From assembly GCF_018446385.1 (NCBI RefSeq), contig NC_055991.1:119951794-120015793 (forward strand): DNA of 64,000 nucleotides, read 5' to 3'. Both the position numbers and the translations under genes were made by a program. How positions within the stretch are numbered: the first letter of the stretch is position 1; the number at the start of each line of letters is the position of its first letter. Shown here in pieces: positions 46,265 to 55,909 of the stretch. The notes below the pieces were generated by a model, which did not search any database, was not told where the DNA came from, and worked only from the letters and a program-made list of their open reading frames with translations. The stretch is from Zingiber officinale (Eukaryota > Streptophyta > Magnoliopsida > Zingiberales > Zingiberaceae).

Positions 46265-46642
46265 GGGTTAATTCCTAATTTAGTCCCTCATTATTTGACG
46301 TAGTCCCGATTTCGTACCTAATTTTTCAATTGACCAAATTTAGTCCTCCATTTTTTGAACGTTTTCCAAAATCAATCTTTTCGTCCAAAACTCTGTTAAA
46401 ATGATAGGAAGACTTGTTTAATCGGTGGAAGTGACCTTTTCTTGCGTTATTTCCCTAATTCTGGAGTTGCCCTAGAAATCGCAGAGACTCACGCATTGTT
46501 CATCGATGTAAGGAGAGGTAGTGTATTTTTGCTACTGTTGTCATTCTTTCTCCTCTCTACTTCCATTTCACCCTCCAATAGGTCTTCCCTCCCCTCGCCT
46601 CCCACCTCCCTTTGTTATTTTGATTTTAGCTTATCATTCATA
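46265..46642 (+). repeat. Left terminal inverted repeat of the MULE
   Basis: Pairs with 51606-52008 along its whole length, with small indels. Shared landmarks are TTTTTCAATTGACCAAATTTAG, GGAAGACTTGTTTAA and the CT-rich part ending CTTATCATTCAT. Since it includes a leader-like CT-rich region, it probably contains the promoter of the transposase gene. Confidence 0.9.
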
Positions 46643-47281
46643 CAGATACAACTACGCAAGTACAACTAGATCAAAAACCCCCCCTTTGGTACTTACTGGA
46701 GATTTTGGAGCAACTCCGACAAGTTAGGGCAACTTGTGTTATGTGTTTGCTCTTCATGACATGTATGCTCCTCCAATTCTGTAACATAGAAAACAAAAGG
46801 TTTTCGAAAATGGCATTTCCAAACTTCGTTTGTTGAGATTATGTAAAATATAAACTTCATTCACTCAATTTGTATTTGAATGAAATTGAATTTGTAAATG
46901 ATTCTAGTCATACTGAATGATATGAAGGGTAATGTAATTCCATTATTTTCTTTTCTAAGCAGAATGATAAAAAGCTAGTGAAGAACTCAAGCTAAGCTTC
47001 CATACATTGTAGAGTATTTTTATCTTCCGTGAAGTAGATTTGTTGATATCACACTGGCTCTCCTCTTATTTAATGACTCAACATAGTAAAACTTGCTTGG
47101 ATCACACTCCAAATTATGGTATATATACAAATGAAGTACTTAATGATTTACTATGTCATAATTTTCATTAATTCATTGAGTTATTAATTATTAATTGTGC
47201 ATATTTTTCTAGGACTTTGTGGTGAACCAGATTTCCTTACAATTAAGTTTTATTATAATGGGGAGATGAAATCTAGTCTTC

Positions 47282-50123
47282 ATGACAAAAAAATATATCG
47301 GTGGACAATTCGAATATTTTGACTATGTTGATAGGGATATTTTAGGGATGATTGAATTATGGGGCTATGCGGAGGATATAGGCTATAAAGACAAGCAATC
47401 TATCAAATTTTGGCATAAATTTGTAGAAACATTGAAAGATGGAAGATATTTGGAAAATGACACAGATGTTTTGGATATTATCCCCCATATTCCTAGTAAT
47501 TATGAGGTTGAAATATACATTGAACAGAATGATGGTCAGTCGGGGTTGGGGAGCATACTGATTAATCTGGAGAAAGATGTCAGGGAATCTGAGATAGATA
47601 ATATCAACAAAGATGTTGATGAATTTGAAGAAAGTGATTATGATTTTGATGAAAATGATAGTTTGTTTGAAACTTTTGTGGATTATGATGCAGGAGTCAG
47701 TAAAGAGAAAGACATGACTGGTGATAAACACATTTCTGATGAGTTGCTTCATATGATGCAACAACATGAAGGGGATGTTGATTGTGTGAATGATGATGGT
47801 TTTGGAAATCCATTAACTTCTAATGATGATGATGAAATATGATATTTTCCTATTTATGATAAAAATACTGATTCTGAAAACCCACAATTGAAGCTTGGGC
47901 TGATTTTTAATTCGAAGAAAGAAGCAAAATTTGCAATTGAGAGTTATTGCATCAGAAAAGGAATGTCAGTTATGTTTGTAAAGAATGATGGCAAGAGGCT
48001 TAGAGCAAAATGTAGAAACAATGATTGTGGATGGTTAATTCATGTTTCGATGATGACCAACGACACGTGCTGGCAAGTTAAAACTTTCGAAGAGAAACAC
48101 AACAATTGTGTTTGGGCGATTGAAAATAAATGCATTACCTCAAGTTGGTTAGGGAAAACATTTTTCAAAAAATTCATGTCAAATCCCAAGTTAGGAAGCC
48201 TTGAGTTCAAGAATTAGATTCATGAATCGATGAATGCAGAGATTTCTAGGAAAGTGGCTTACTTAGCGAAGAGAAAGACATTGAGTTTGGTCGAGGGAAG
48301 TGTTGAGGAGCAATTTGGTAAAATTAGAAATTATTGTGCTGAGTTGAAACAGACTGATAGAGATTCCACTATTATTTTGAAGTTAACTGAGGATGAAGTT
48401 AGACCGATGTTTCAAAGAATGTATGTTTACTTTTCTGCATGCAAGTTAGGATTCCAGGATACATGTAGGCCTGTCATTGGTGTTGATGGTTGTTTTCTGA
48501 AATCAAAAACAGGTGGACAGTTATTGTCAGCTATTGAATTGGATCCAAATAATAATATATTTCCAATATGTTATGCCTTAGTAGAGGGAGAATCAAAAGA
48601 TACTTGGATGTGGGTTTTGCAGTTGTCAGCTGTTGACATAAACTTAGGAAATGATTGTGCATGGATATTTATGTCAGACAAATAGAAAGGATTGATTCCT
48701 GCTTTGGACAGTTTGTTTCCAAATGATGAGCATAGATTTTGTGTACGACATATGCATAGCAACATGAAAAACGATGGATATAAAAGTGTAGTCATTAAAA
48801 ATGCATTGTGGGATGCTGCAAAGGCGACAACAGTCCATGAATTTCATAAGAGGATGCAAGAGTTGAAGGAGATTGATCGTAATGCATATGAGTAGTTAGC
48901 AAAAAAGCATGAGCATCATTGGAGTAAGATATTTTTCAGCATTATCCCCAAATGTGATATATTGTTAAATAATATGTGTGAGTGCTTCAATAGTTTGATT
49001 TTGGATGCAAGGGAGAAATCAATAATTGAAATGTTTGAAGCAATCAAAAATTTGTTGATGCGGCGGTTTCAGTTAAATCGTGAGAAGGTTGAAAAATGGA
49101 ATATAAGAAACTGTCCAAGGATAAGAGCTATCTTAGTTAAAATTTCTTTGGAGGTTGCCAAACTTATTCCTATGAAATCAGATGATATGCACTTCCAAAT
49201 TAAGGCAACAAGCAGTCAAGAGCAGCACACGGTGGACCTTTCTACAAATTCTTACAGTTATAGACAATGGGATTTGACAGGTATTCCATGCAAGCATGCA
49301 TTATGTGCACTTTAGTGTAAACATGAAGACACTGAGGCTTTTGTTAGTCACTACTACAAGACTGAAGCTTACAAGAAATGTTATTCAAGATCAATAATGC
49401 CGATTAATGGGCCTGATTTGTGGCTAGATTTTGTGTTTCCACCTCCACTTCCTCCAGTTTATAATAAGAATAAAGCTAGAAGACCGGCCAAATTGAAAAG
49501 AAGAGAACCTGACGAACCTCCAGCAAAATGTCATACAAAATTGAAAGCTCCACATAGACAAAACAAATGCAAGAGATGTGGCCATTTAGGTCATAATCAA
49601 AGGACTTGTAAAAATGACAGAAACACACAACAAGAGGCAAATTCACAGCAAAGTAGTACCCAACCAACAAACATTGATTCAGTACTTAATACAAGGGAGA
49701 AATTACAAGTTAGTTTAAAACATTCTATGAAAATAGTTTCTTAAAGTTTTGTTAACAATTGTAAAATTGAATACAGGTGAAGAGACCAAATAGAATTGAG
49801 ATACAAATTGGAGGAAGCTCGAACACCTTATCTAATGTGAATGTAAGTTTACTTAATTTCATTTTATGCTTTTGCTTCCATGTATTAAACTATTAAACAT
49901 ATTGTTGAAATGAATTTAGGTGGATCAATCTACCATCATTCAAACACCAGTGTATGTCAAAGGTGGTAGAAATTACACCACAATCTCCAGACTTCGATCG
50001 ATATCAAGTGATTCAAGAAGACAAGTTCAATCAATGTCGCAACCAGTGTTAAAGACTAGGTCTGGCACAAATATCTCGAAGAAGAGAATAACTTCATCAC
50101 AGTCTTCTGTCATCAAGAAATGA
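47282..50123 (+). pseudogene. mudrA-type transposase of the MULE, broken by in-frame stops
   Basis: Exon 1 runs 47282-49708 in a single frame interrupted only by stops at 47840, 48215, 48683, 48893 and 49313. Introns of 68 and 77 bp then join exons 49777-49842 and 49920-50123 (ending ..SSVIKK). Domain order is an acidic N-terminus with IGGQFEYF, a MuDR DNA-binding zone at about 47888-48200, and the MULE transposase with D (GVDGCF, codon 48485), D (MSDK, codon 48677) and E (MCECFN, codon 48980). A SWIM-like motif follows at 49253-49300 (RQWDLTGIPCKHA), its first two cysteines being tyrosines, and then a zinc knuckle CKRCGHLGHNQRTC near 49570. An N-terminal part (FLTIKFYYNGEM, 47231-47270) is in another frame across an A7 run. 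The gene is dead, but catalytic residues survive. Confidence 0.95.
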
Positions 50124-50702
50124 TCATTGTTTGTTGTATGAATTTTGGATTTTTACTGTTGGTACTAGTGGTTGTTGTGTATTGGTACTGGTGGATACTT
50201 TGATGCTTATCGTTGTTATGTTTTGGTTAGGTACGATATTTTAGTGTTGGAGTTTATGTTTTGGAATGATGGATATATGTTTTGGTGAGTACTTTGCATG
50301 GGGAACTTGCTCATTATTAGCTTTCTTCCAACCTCTTTTGTATAAAGGTAAAATGGATCTTTTAACACACGTAGACTGCTCCTTGATTCAAGCAATAAAA
50401 TGCTAACACATTAGCTTTATACAAACCCATTTTATTTACATTCATCAAGAAGCATAATCTCACTTTTTACGTGCTATGGCAGAGAGAACCTATCGTTGCA
50501 TATTTCCTATGGTAATTAAAAGTTTTAAAAAAATCATATCACTTGCATATTTCCTAAGATAAAAGGGGCCATTAAATATGAAAACCATAACTAATAGATC
50601 ATTCAGTTTGGTAATGAGTGATACAACACAAAGGGTTAATATCTGAGAACAACATTAACTAATAACACAATTGAGTAGTAACAATAACAAGTTCCATCAT
50701 CA

Positions 50703-51181
50703 TCACAAGTGCAATGATTCAAATATTGTATCCATCTTTTCATATATCTTCGCAACTCTTGTTGCATGATCGTGATTCTCACGTTTTAACTCCAGTTGAG
50801 CATCTCGTAGCTTAGCAATTTTTTCAGATTCGTTAGGTGATGTACTTGAACTGGAATTTGAAGTTGAAGTTGAAGAATTGTTGTCACTGAAAGCAAATGA
50901 AGCAGCTGCGGGTTGTTTCGACTGTGTCTTCAAAAATGCACCATAAGCTTTCTCTGCCTCTTCTCTGCTCCAATATGATTTGTGTAAAGCACCACTAAAT
51001 TTATTCACTTCATTATGTGTTTCTGCCCAAGTATCATAAATCCCAGGTTTACCTCTAACAAATACACCATATGTTTTGCCCTACATCAGAAATATATTTA
51101 AAAGAACATTATTTCCATTGAGAAAAAGTATAAATTGCGTTAAAAGATTAAAATTTTCAAAAGGCTCACCATTTTAACCAT
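50703..51181 (-). CDS. Viroplasmin / RNase H1 N-terminal domain protein carried by the MULE
   Basis: Two exons on the minus strand: 51181-51170 (ATG GTT AAA ATG) and 51080-50703, with an 89-bp GT-AG intron. The product is 129 residues. Residues about 5-50 contain GKTYGVFVRGKPGIYDTWAE and FSGALHKSYWSREEAEKAYG. This is the small alpha/beta fold known from the N-terminus of eukaryotic RNase H1 and from caulimovirus inclusion protein, where it binds RNA-DNA hybrid or dsRNA. A Ser/Asn-rich linker and a C-terminal helix with coiled-coil character (EKIAKLRDAQLELKRENHDH) follow. There is no RNase H catalytic domain. It has no stops, unlike the neighbouring transposase gene. Start choice rests on the splice donor following MVKM; a longer 5' exon is possible. 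Function is unknown. Confidence 0.75.
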
Positions 51182-51605
51182 TCACCTTACCAAGTTCAAT
51201 TATGTTTGCATAATATAGTCAATACATAGTTAAAATTTTTAAATGTAAACACAAAAGCTACAATAAAATAATAGCCAAAATTACTTGATAGTGCTTAGTG
51301 AGGGAGTATATCTATATATGGCATCGTGATCAAACTTCCAACTGTACAAACTTTTAAAGCTTCACTTTTGCACTTCGAAAACAAAATAACATAACAAACT
51401 AGCATATTTTTTCTTTTGCAAAGTGGGGCACAGAAATTGAATCGACGTAGCCTCGTGGGAAGATTGGAAAGAGTAAATTGTTTTGAGAAAATGAGAGAAA
51501 GTGAAACTCAGTGAGATTAAATTCTATCAAGTGCTTATAACAATCAATCATTGACGAAACTCGGCGACAGATGAATGATAAGCTTGACGAAACTCTGTGA
51601 CAAAT

Positions 51606-52008
51606 GAATGATAAGCTAAAATTAAAATAACAAAGAGAAAATGGTGGAAGGAGAGGGGAGACCTGTTGAAGGGTGAAATGAAATTAGAGAGGAGAAAAAT
51701 GGCAATAGCGCAGATGGGAATATGCTACCTCTCCTGAAATCGCTGAATAAGGTGATCGTTGAACAAGGCGTGTTAGTATCTCCTTCTAGGTCATCTCCAG
51801 AATGAGGATTTGGACGCAATAATAAAAGCAACAATAGGTAAATTCCACTGGTTAAACAAGTCTTCCCGTCTATTTTAACGGGGATTTGGACGGAAGAATT
51901 AATTTGGGAAAATGTTCAAAAATTAGAGGACTAAATTTGGTCAATTGAAAAATTAGGGACGAAATCAACACCACATCAAATAATGAGAGACTAAATTGAG
52001 AATTACCC
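51606..52008 (-). repeat. Right terminal inverted repeat of the MULE
   Basis: Inverted partner of 46265-46642. It starts inside at ATGAATGATAAGCT, which is followed by a second nearby copy of that phrase, and ends GAATTACCC at 52008. Confidence 0.9.
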
Positions 52009-52018
52009 ATAATCATAA

Positions 52019-52469
52019 TTAAAATTCTAGTTAATCTCATGCATTATTTGTATGATGACATCGTAATCCCGTAGACATATTAAAAATTATTGACTTAATA
52101 ATTAAAAATATATATTAGACTATTTATACCAATGTCATTAGATAACATCTATTTTTTTCCCCCTTCAATCTTATTAATCCTAATCTTCCCTAACCATTTC
52201 TCCAAAACCTAACTCCCAGTTCTCATAACCTTTTCTCTCCTCGTCTCTCTCGCCACAGCTGCTTCCTCTCATCTGTCTCTCTCAACAAGTCGTCACGAGC
52301 CTCTCGCGCTCGAAGTAGCCGCTAGCCGCTCGCGCATGAAGCGGCCGTGAGCGTCTCACTCTCGCAGCAGCTGCAAACAACCTTGTGGCAGCCTCACACA
52401 ACCGCGAGCAACTATACGGCCTTTTGACATTTTTTGTGTGGTAGATGTCGTAATCAGTCAGGAATCGTC
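52019..52469. other. Leader-like CT-rich sequence upstream of a gene fragment
   Basis: AT-rich to 52160, then CT-rich (TCTCTCTCGCC and similar, 52220-52300) and GC-rich with CGCTCGCG words. It resembles a 5' UTR but has no independent support. Confidence 0.3.
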
Positions 52470-53160
52470 ATGGAGAGGAAGATGTTTATTGATAGGGGGC
52501 TCGACAAAGTTGGAGAAGAAGCTAACAACACGATTTTGACCTGTTTGTTATATGGCCGAAAGCAACCTCTCAAACTTCTGCTGCCTTTGGAGCCAAGGTC
52601 AGGATGATCACGATGATTATAAAAAAAAAATCTGCAATTCTATTTTACTATTTTTTTAATTATTTTTTGCATTGATTTTTTCTAGTAAAGTTAGGGTCTT
52701 ATCCTCTTGGTGGACTTATTTGTTCTACAAAAATTGGTGAATCTATGCCTTTTTCGGGTTCTTAGAGTGTGATTATGTGAATTGCCATTGCTGTGATCAC
52801 ATTGTTATCTTGGAATGAAGTTTAGTGACGAGTATTGCTATCATTGGCTATTTGTGAGATCCGCTGGTGAGCCTGATTTGAGTTATAGGCACGGGGAGAA
52901 TGCAGAGCAGGTGGCGGTGCTAGAGAACTGGAGTTGTCCAAAATGCTGTAGAGTTTGTAACTGTAGTTTCTGTGTTTGAATTGCTTTACTTCATCTAGCT
53001 GGCTATATCAAGTTTATTTTGGTAAACTGGGTTATTCTTTTTTTGTGTGACTATGGTGTCGGATTTTCTTTTACAGGAAAAAGAAGAGCCAGCAATAGAT
53101 ACGGATTCTCATCCATGCGGTAAAGCAACTCAATTCTGCAAGGCTTTCTTAAAGGTATAA
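52470..53160 (+). pseudogene. Fragment of a CDCA7-like zinc-finger gene
   Basis: 52887-52973 encodes RHGENAEQVAVLENWSC then PKCCRVCNCSFC. This cysteine pattern is the second half of the CXXC-R1 zinc finger of CDCA7-type nuclear proteins, which in animals and plants act with HELLS/DDM1 remodelers. An exon-like block 53077-53154, flanked by TTTTACAG and GTATAA, reads in one frame RKKKSQQ, a stop, IRILIHAVKQL. This resembles the segment that follows the finger in those proteins (basic residues, then 'GIL.h..k'). An upstream frame from 52470 (MERKMFIDRG) to a possible donor at about 52598 is of uncertain relation. The in-frame stop and missing parts mean that it is not functional. Confidence 0.55.
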
Positions 53161-53171
53161 TGTTACATTAA

Positions 53172-53515
53172 TCAACATACAAGAATAATATTCCTGTTAG
53201 TTGATTAAGGGTGTTTCTGGTTTGCTGTGGTATCATTTATATGTATCCTTGGTCGGTTTGTTCTTTTTGTAACATCAATTTGAATGTTTTGATCTAATAC
53301 CATTAGACGTTTGATTTGAGACATTCTATATTTCTACTTGGAAGGTTCATTTGTAGATAAAATACTAAGTGGTAAGATTTGTTTAATTACTTTATTTGTT
53401 ATTTGTTCTATACATCTATAGACTTGTGATCAAATAATGAACTTGATGACCAACTGAAAGTAAAGTTTTGTTTTCACTAGAACACCCTTAATCAACTAAC
53501 AGGAATATTATTCTT
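53172..53515. repeat. Inverted repeat pair of about 45 bp
   Basis: At 53172-53216 the sequence ACAAGAATAATATTCCTGTT then AGTTGATTAAGGGTGTT recurs as its complement at 53478-53516. The arms are separated by about 260 bp. The right arm marks the start of the LTR-like block that follows. Confidence 0.8.
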
Positions 53516-54358
53516 GTACACTTGTTCTCACAAGAACACACAAGTACAATAAGAAATGAAAGCAAATACAATGAATACACAATGTTACTTGGATCTTTCT
53601 TTTTACGCTTTCTTGTTGCTTATCATTTCCTCTTGTAGACTCAGGAATGCAGAAGCACTTCACCTTAAATCTTCCAAGAACCGGCAAAAAGTGTAGAGAG
53701 AAAATCTACTATTTGAATATTCACAAACGCCTTTAATTTATACCTTGCGATCCAGGATTTTCAATCGATTGACCTTATCTCCAATCGGTTGTCACATCAA
53801 ATTCGAGCGCATCCAGCCGTCCAAACCTCACAACAACTCTTGTTCCTTTCTCCCAATCAATCACCTGATCGATTACACGCTTCTGGATCGATCACCCAAT
53901 CGATTCAAATCGTCTCTGTGCTCTCACAAGGAAGCTACTGTGTTTCACAAAAAAAACTCCTCTTGATTGATCAACCAATCGATCAAGAAGCTCTTGTTTG
54001 TCGCAATTTTCTTGATTGGTGCAACCCACCTGAACGATTGGGAACCTTTATGTTTGTTTGTGATAATCTCTCAATTGATTTCCTGATCAATTGGGTTTTG
54101 ACCGAATCGATTCACTACTCCTCTTCGTGATGGCACTCCCAATCGATCCATTGATCGATTGACACTTGTGCTAACCGATTATCCAATTGATTGGTCTAAC
54201 CCTAACTCACTCAATTGAGTCTAGGGTTCTTTTGCCCAACTTCCGATCATTCGTGACCTATTGGGGTTTTTCACCAAGTGTCCGATCAATCCTTTGATCC
54301 ACTTGGATTTTTTTCCTCGTGCCAAGTATTCGATTTTTGATAACCCACTTGAACTTCT
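53478..54358 (-). mobile_element. LTR-like block with repeated ATCGATT motifs
   Basis: Contains some twelve CAATCGATT, GATCGAT or close variants at 53760-54180 in an arrangement like the GTCGAC array of family C LTRs. On the minus strand a TATA-like ATAAATTAAAG lies near 53735-53745. It is probably the LTR of another copia family, but its ends were not defined. Confidence 0.4.
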
Positions 54359-54372
54359 TGTTGGGACCTTGA

Positions 54373-55850
54373 TGTTAGTACCCCGGGGAAGTTTTGATGT
54401 GGTCAACAAAGTTCAGTTAGGTTCTGTTGTGTTTGATCCTTGTGTCTAAGTGTGCAGGAGCTTAGGAACACAAGAAGTCGAGCGGAAGGCGTAGCTAGCG
54501 AGAGGTATGGCACGGGAAGGGAGTTAACGGGCTCGGTGTATCCGAAGGACGAGATGCTGTGGAAGAGTACGCCTGTGGATGAGAAGGACGCGTGCAGCGG
54601 TCCGAGGGACGAGAAGCCGAGGAGGAAGGCTGCTCGAGGAGAAGGTCGGAGTTAGGGCTGTAAACAAGCCGAGCTGAGCCGAGCTTTGGGGTGTTCAACC
54701 TTGTTCGATAAGGTAACCAAGCCGAGCTAAGCTTAAAATGAATCAAGCTTTTGAAATGAGTGTTCAAGCTTGGCTTGGTTTCTTTTTTATGAGCTTGAGC
54801 TTGTTTAAAGCTTGGCTTGAGTTTGGTTCGTTTATATGTTATCAAACTCTCAATTCGAGCTTGGCTTGAACTTGGTTCGAGCTTGGTTCATTTAGATGTT
54901 ATCAAGCTCTCAATTCAAACTTTTTTGATTGTTTGAAACTTTTAGTTGTTTGATTGGTTATTGAGTTTGATAATTTAAATTTATTTATTTTATTTTATTG
55001 TTTATTTAGTATATTGAAAAGAGTTTTATTAATGAATATGGTTCGTGAATATTGTTCACAAACATTGTTCACGAATGTTAACGAGCTGAACACATATGTG
55101 TTCAAGCTTGTTTGTTTAGCTTAACGAGCTGTTCAAACTTGTTTGTTTAATTAATCTTATGTATATTGAACGAACATAAACAAGCTCTTACCAAGCCAAA
55201 TACCAAGTTTGTTTACGAACGCTTGGTTCATTTACATCCCTAGTCGGAGTTGGGTTCGAGTAAGCTCAACTCTAGTTAGCCAGAGAATCAACTACGCGAA
55301 GAACTATGCGAAGAGATCATCTTTTCAGCTGAGTTACCCTGTAGAAGGCGCATTCCATGGCTAGAAGGCGTTTTCGATGAACAGTACGAAGACGTCTTCA
55401 ATCTTCCCTAGTTGTTAGCCGAAGATAAAATTTTATCTTCGGCGATAAGTTTTACCATGCTGGAGGCGCCTTCCAGCCTATTGAAGGCGCCTTCCAGCTT
55501 TAGATAGAATTTTCCAAGGGCTATAAAAATACCCCTGGAGTTAAGAATAATTCAATAACTTGAACAACAAATATTGTACATTTTCCTAGTTTTTCTTTTG
55601 AGCTATCAATTTCTATAAGAGGTGTCTTCGATTGCGACAAAGGAGAATTCTAGTGGAGCTTTCTTCAACGCCTTAGATTAACAATTACCTAGGTTGTAAC
55701 TAAGTAAATAGAATTGTCCTCTTACTTCTTTTATTTAGTTGTTCAATTAATTCATTATTATTGTACTAGTCTAATCTAATAAAAGGATAGAGAAAGGGGT
55801 TGCTTTTTTTAGGCAATTCACCCCCTCTTGTCGGCCTCGCTGCACCAATA
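54373..55850 (+). repeat. 5' LTR of family B, with inserted MULE-like element
   Basis: Starts TGTTAGTACCCC and ends TGCACCAATA. A perfect 26-bp palindrome spans 55418-55443 (arm GCCGAAGATAAAA). GGCGCC sites follow at about 55460-55500 and a TATA box (GCTATAAAAATAC) at about 55521. The degenerate primer site TTAGTATCAGAGTC follows at 55852. Confidence 0.93.
54654..55242. mobile_element. Non-autonomous MULE-like element in the B LTR (589 bp)
   Basis: The left terminus AGGGCTGTAAACAAGCC pairs with the right terminus GGTTCATTTACATCCCTA read backwards. Target duplication GTCGGAGTT, 9 bp, perfect (54645-54653 and 55243-55251). The interior repeats GAGCTTG, CAAGCTTG and TTCGAGC words, so it is able to fold. 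It is absent from the 3' LTR, so it came after B inserted. Confidence 0.92.
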
Positions 55851-55909
55851 ATTAGTATCAGAGTCAGAACACCTTAGAATGACAAACCATTGACTAAAGT
55901 ACCGAGACG

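Larger units (their letters stand above)
46265..52008 (+). mobile_element. Complete Mutator-like element (MULE), 5744 bp
   Basis: The ends are GGGTTAATTC at the left and GAGAATTACCC at the right. The flanking 10-bp target duplication ATAATCATAA (46255-46264 and 52009-52018) is perfect; 9-10 bp is the Mutator signature. Terminal inverted repeats are about 380 bp (46265-46642) and 400 bp (51606-52008). Inside are a mudrA-type transposase gene on the plus strand and, convergent to it, a small gene on the minus strand. This layout mirrors maize MuDR, which has two convergent genes. Confidence 0.97.

Noticed and set aside
50703-51080. An integrated caulimovirus as the source of the viroplasmin domain
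   Set aside because: No movement protein, coat, protease or reverse transcriptase of a pararetrovirus is nearby, and the gene has its own intron within MULE boundaries.
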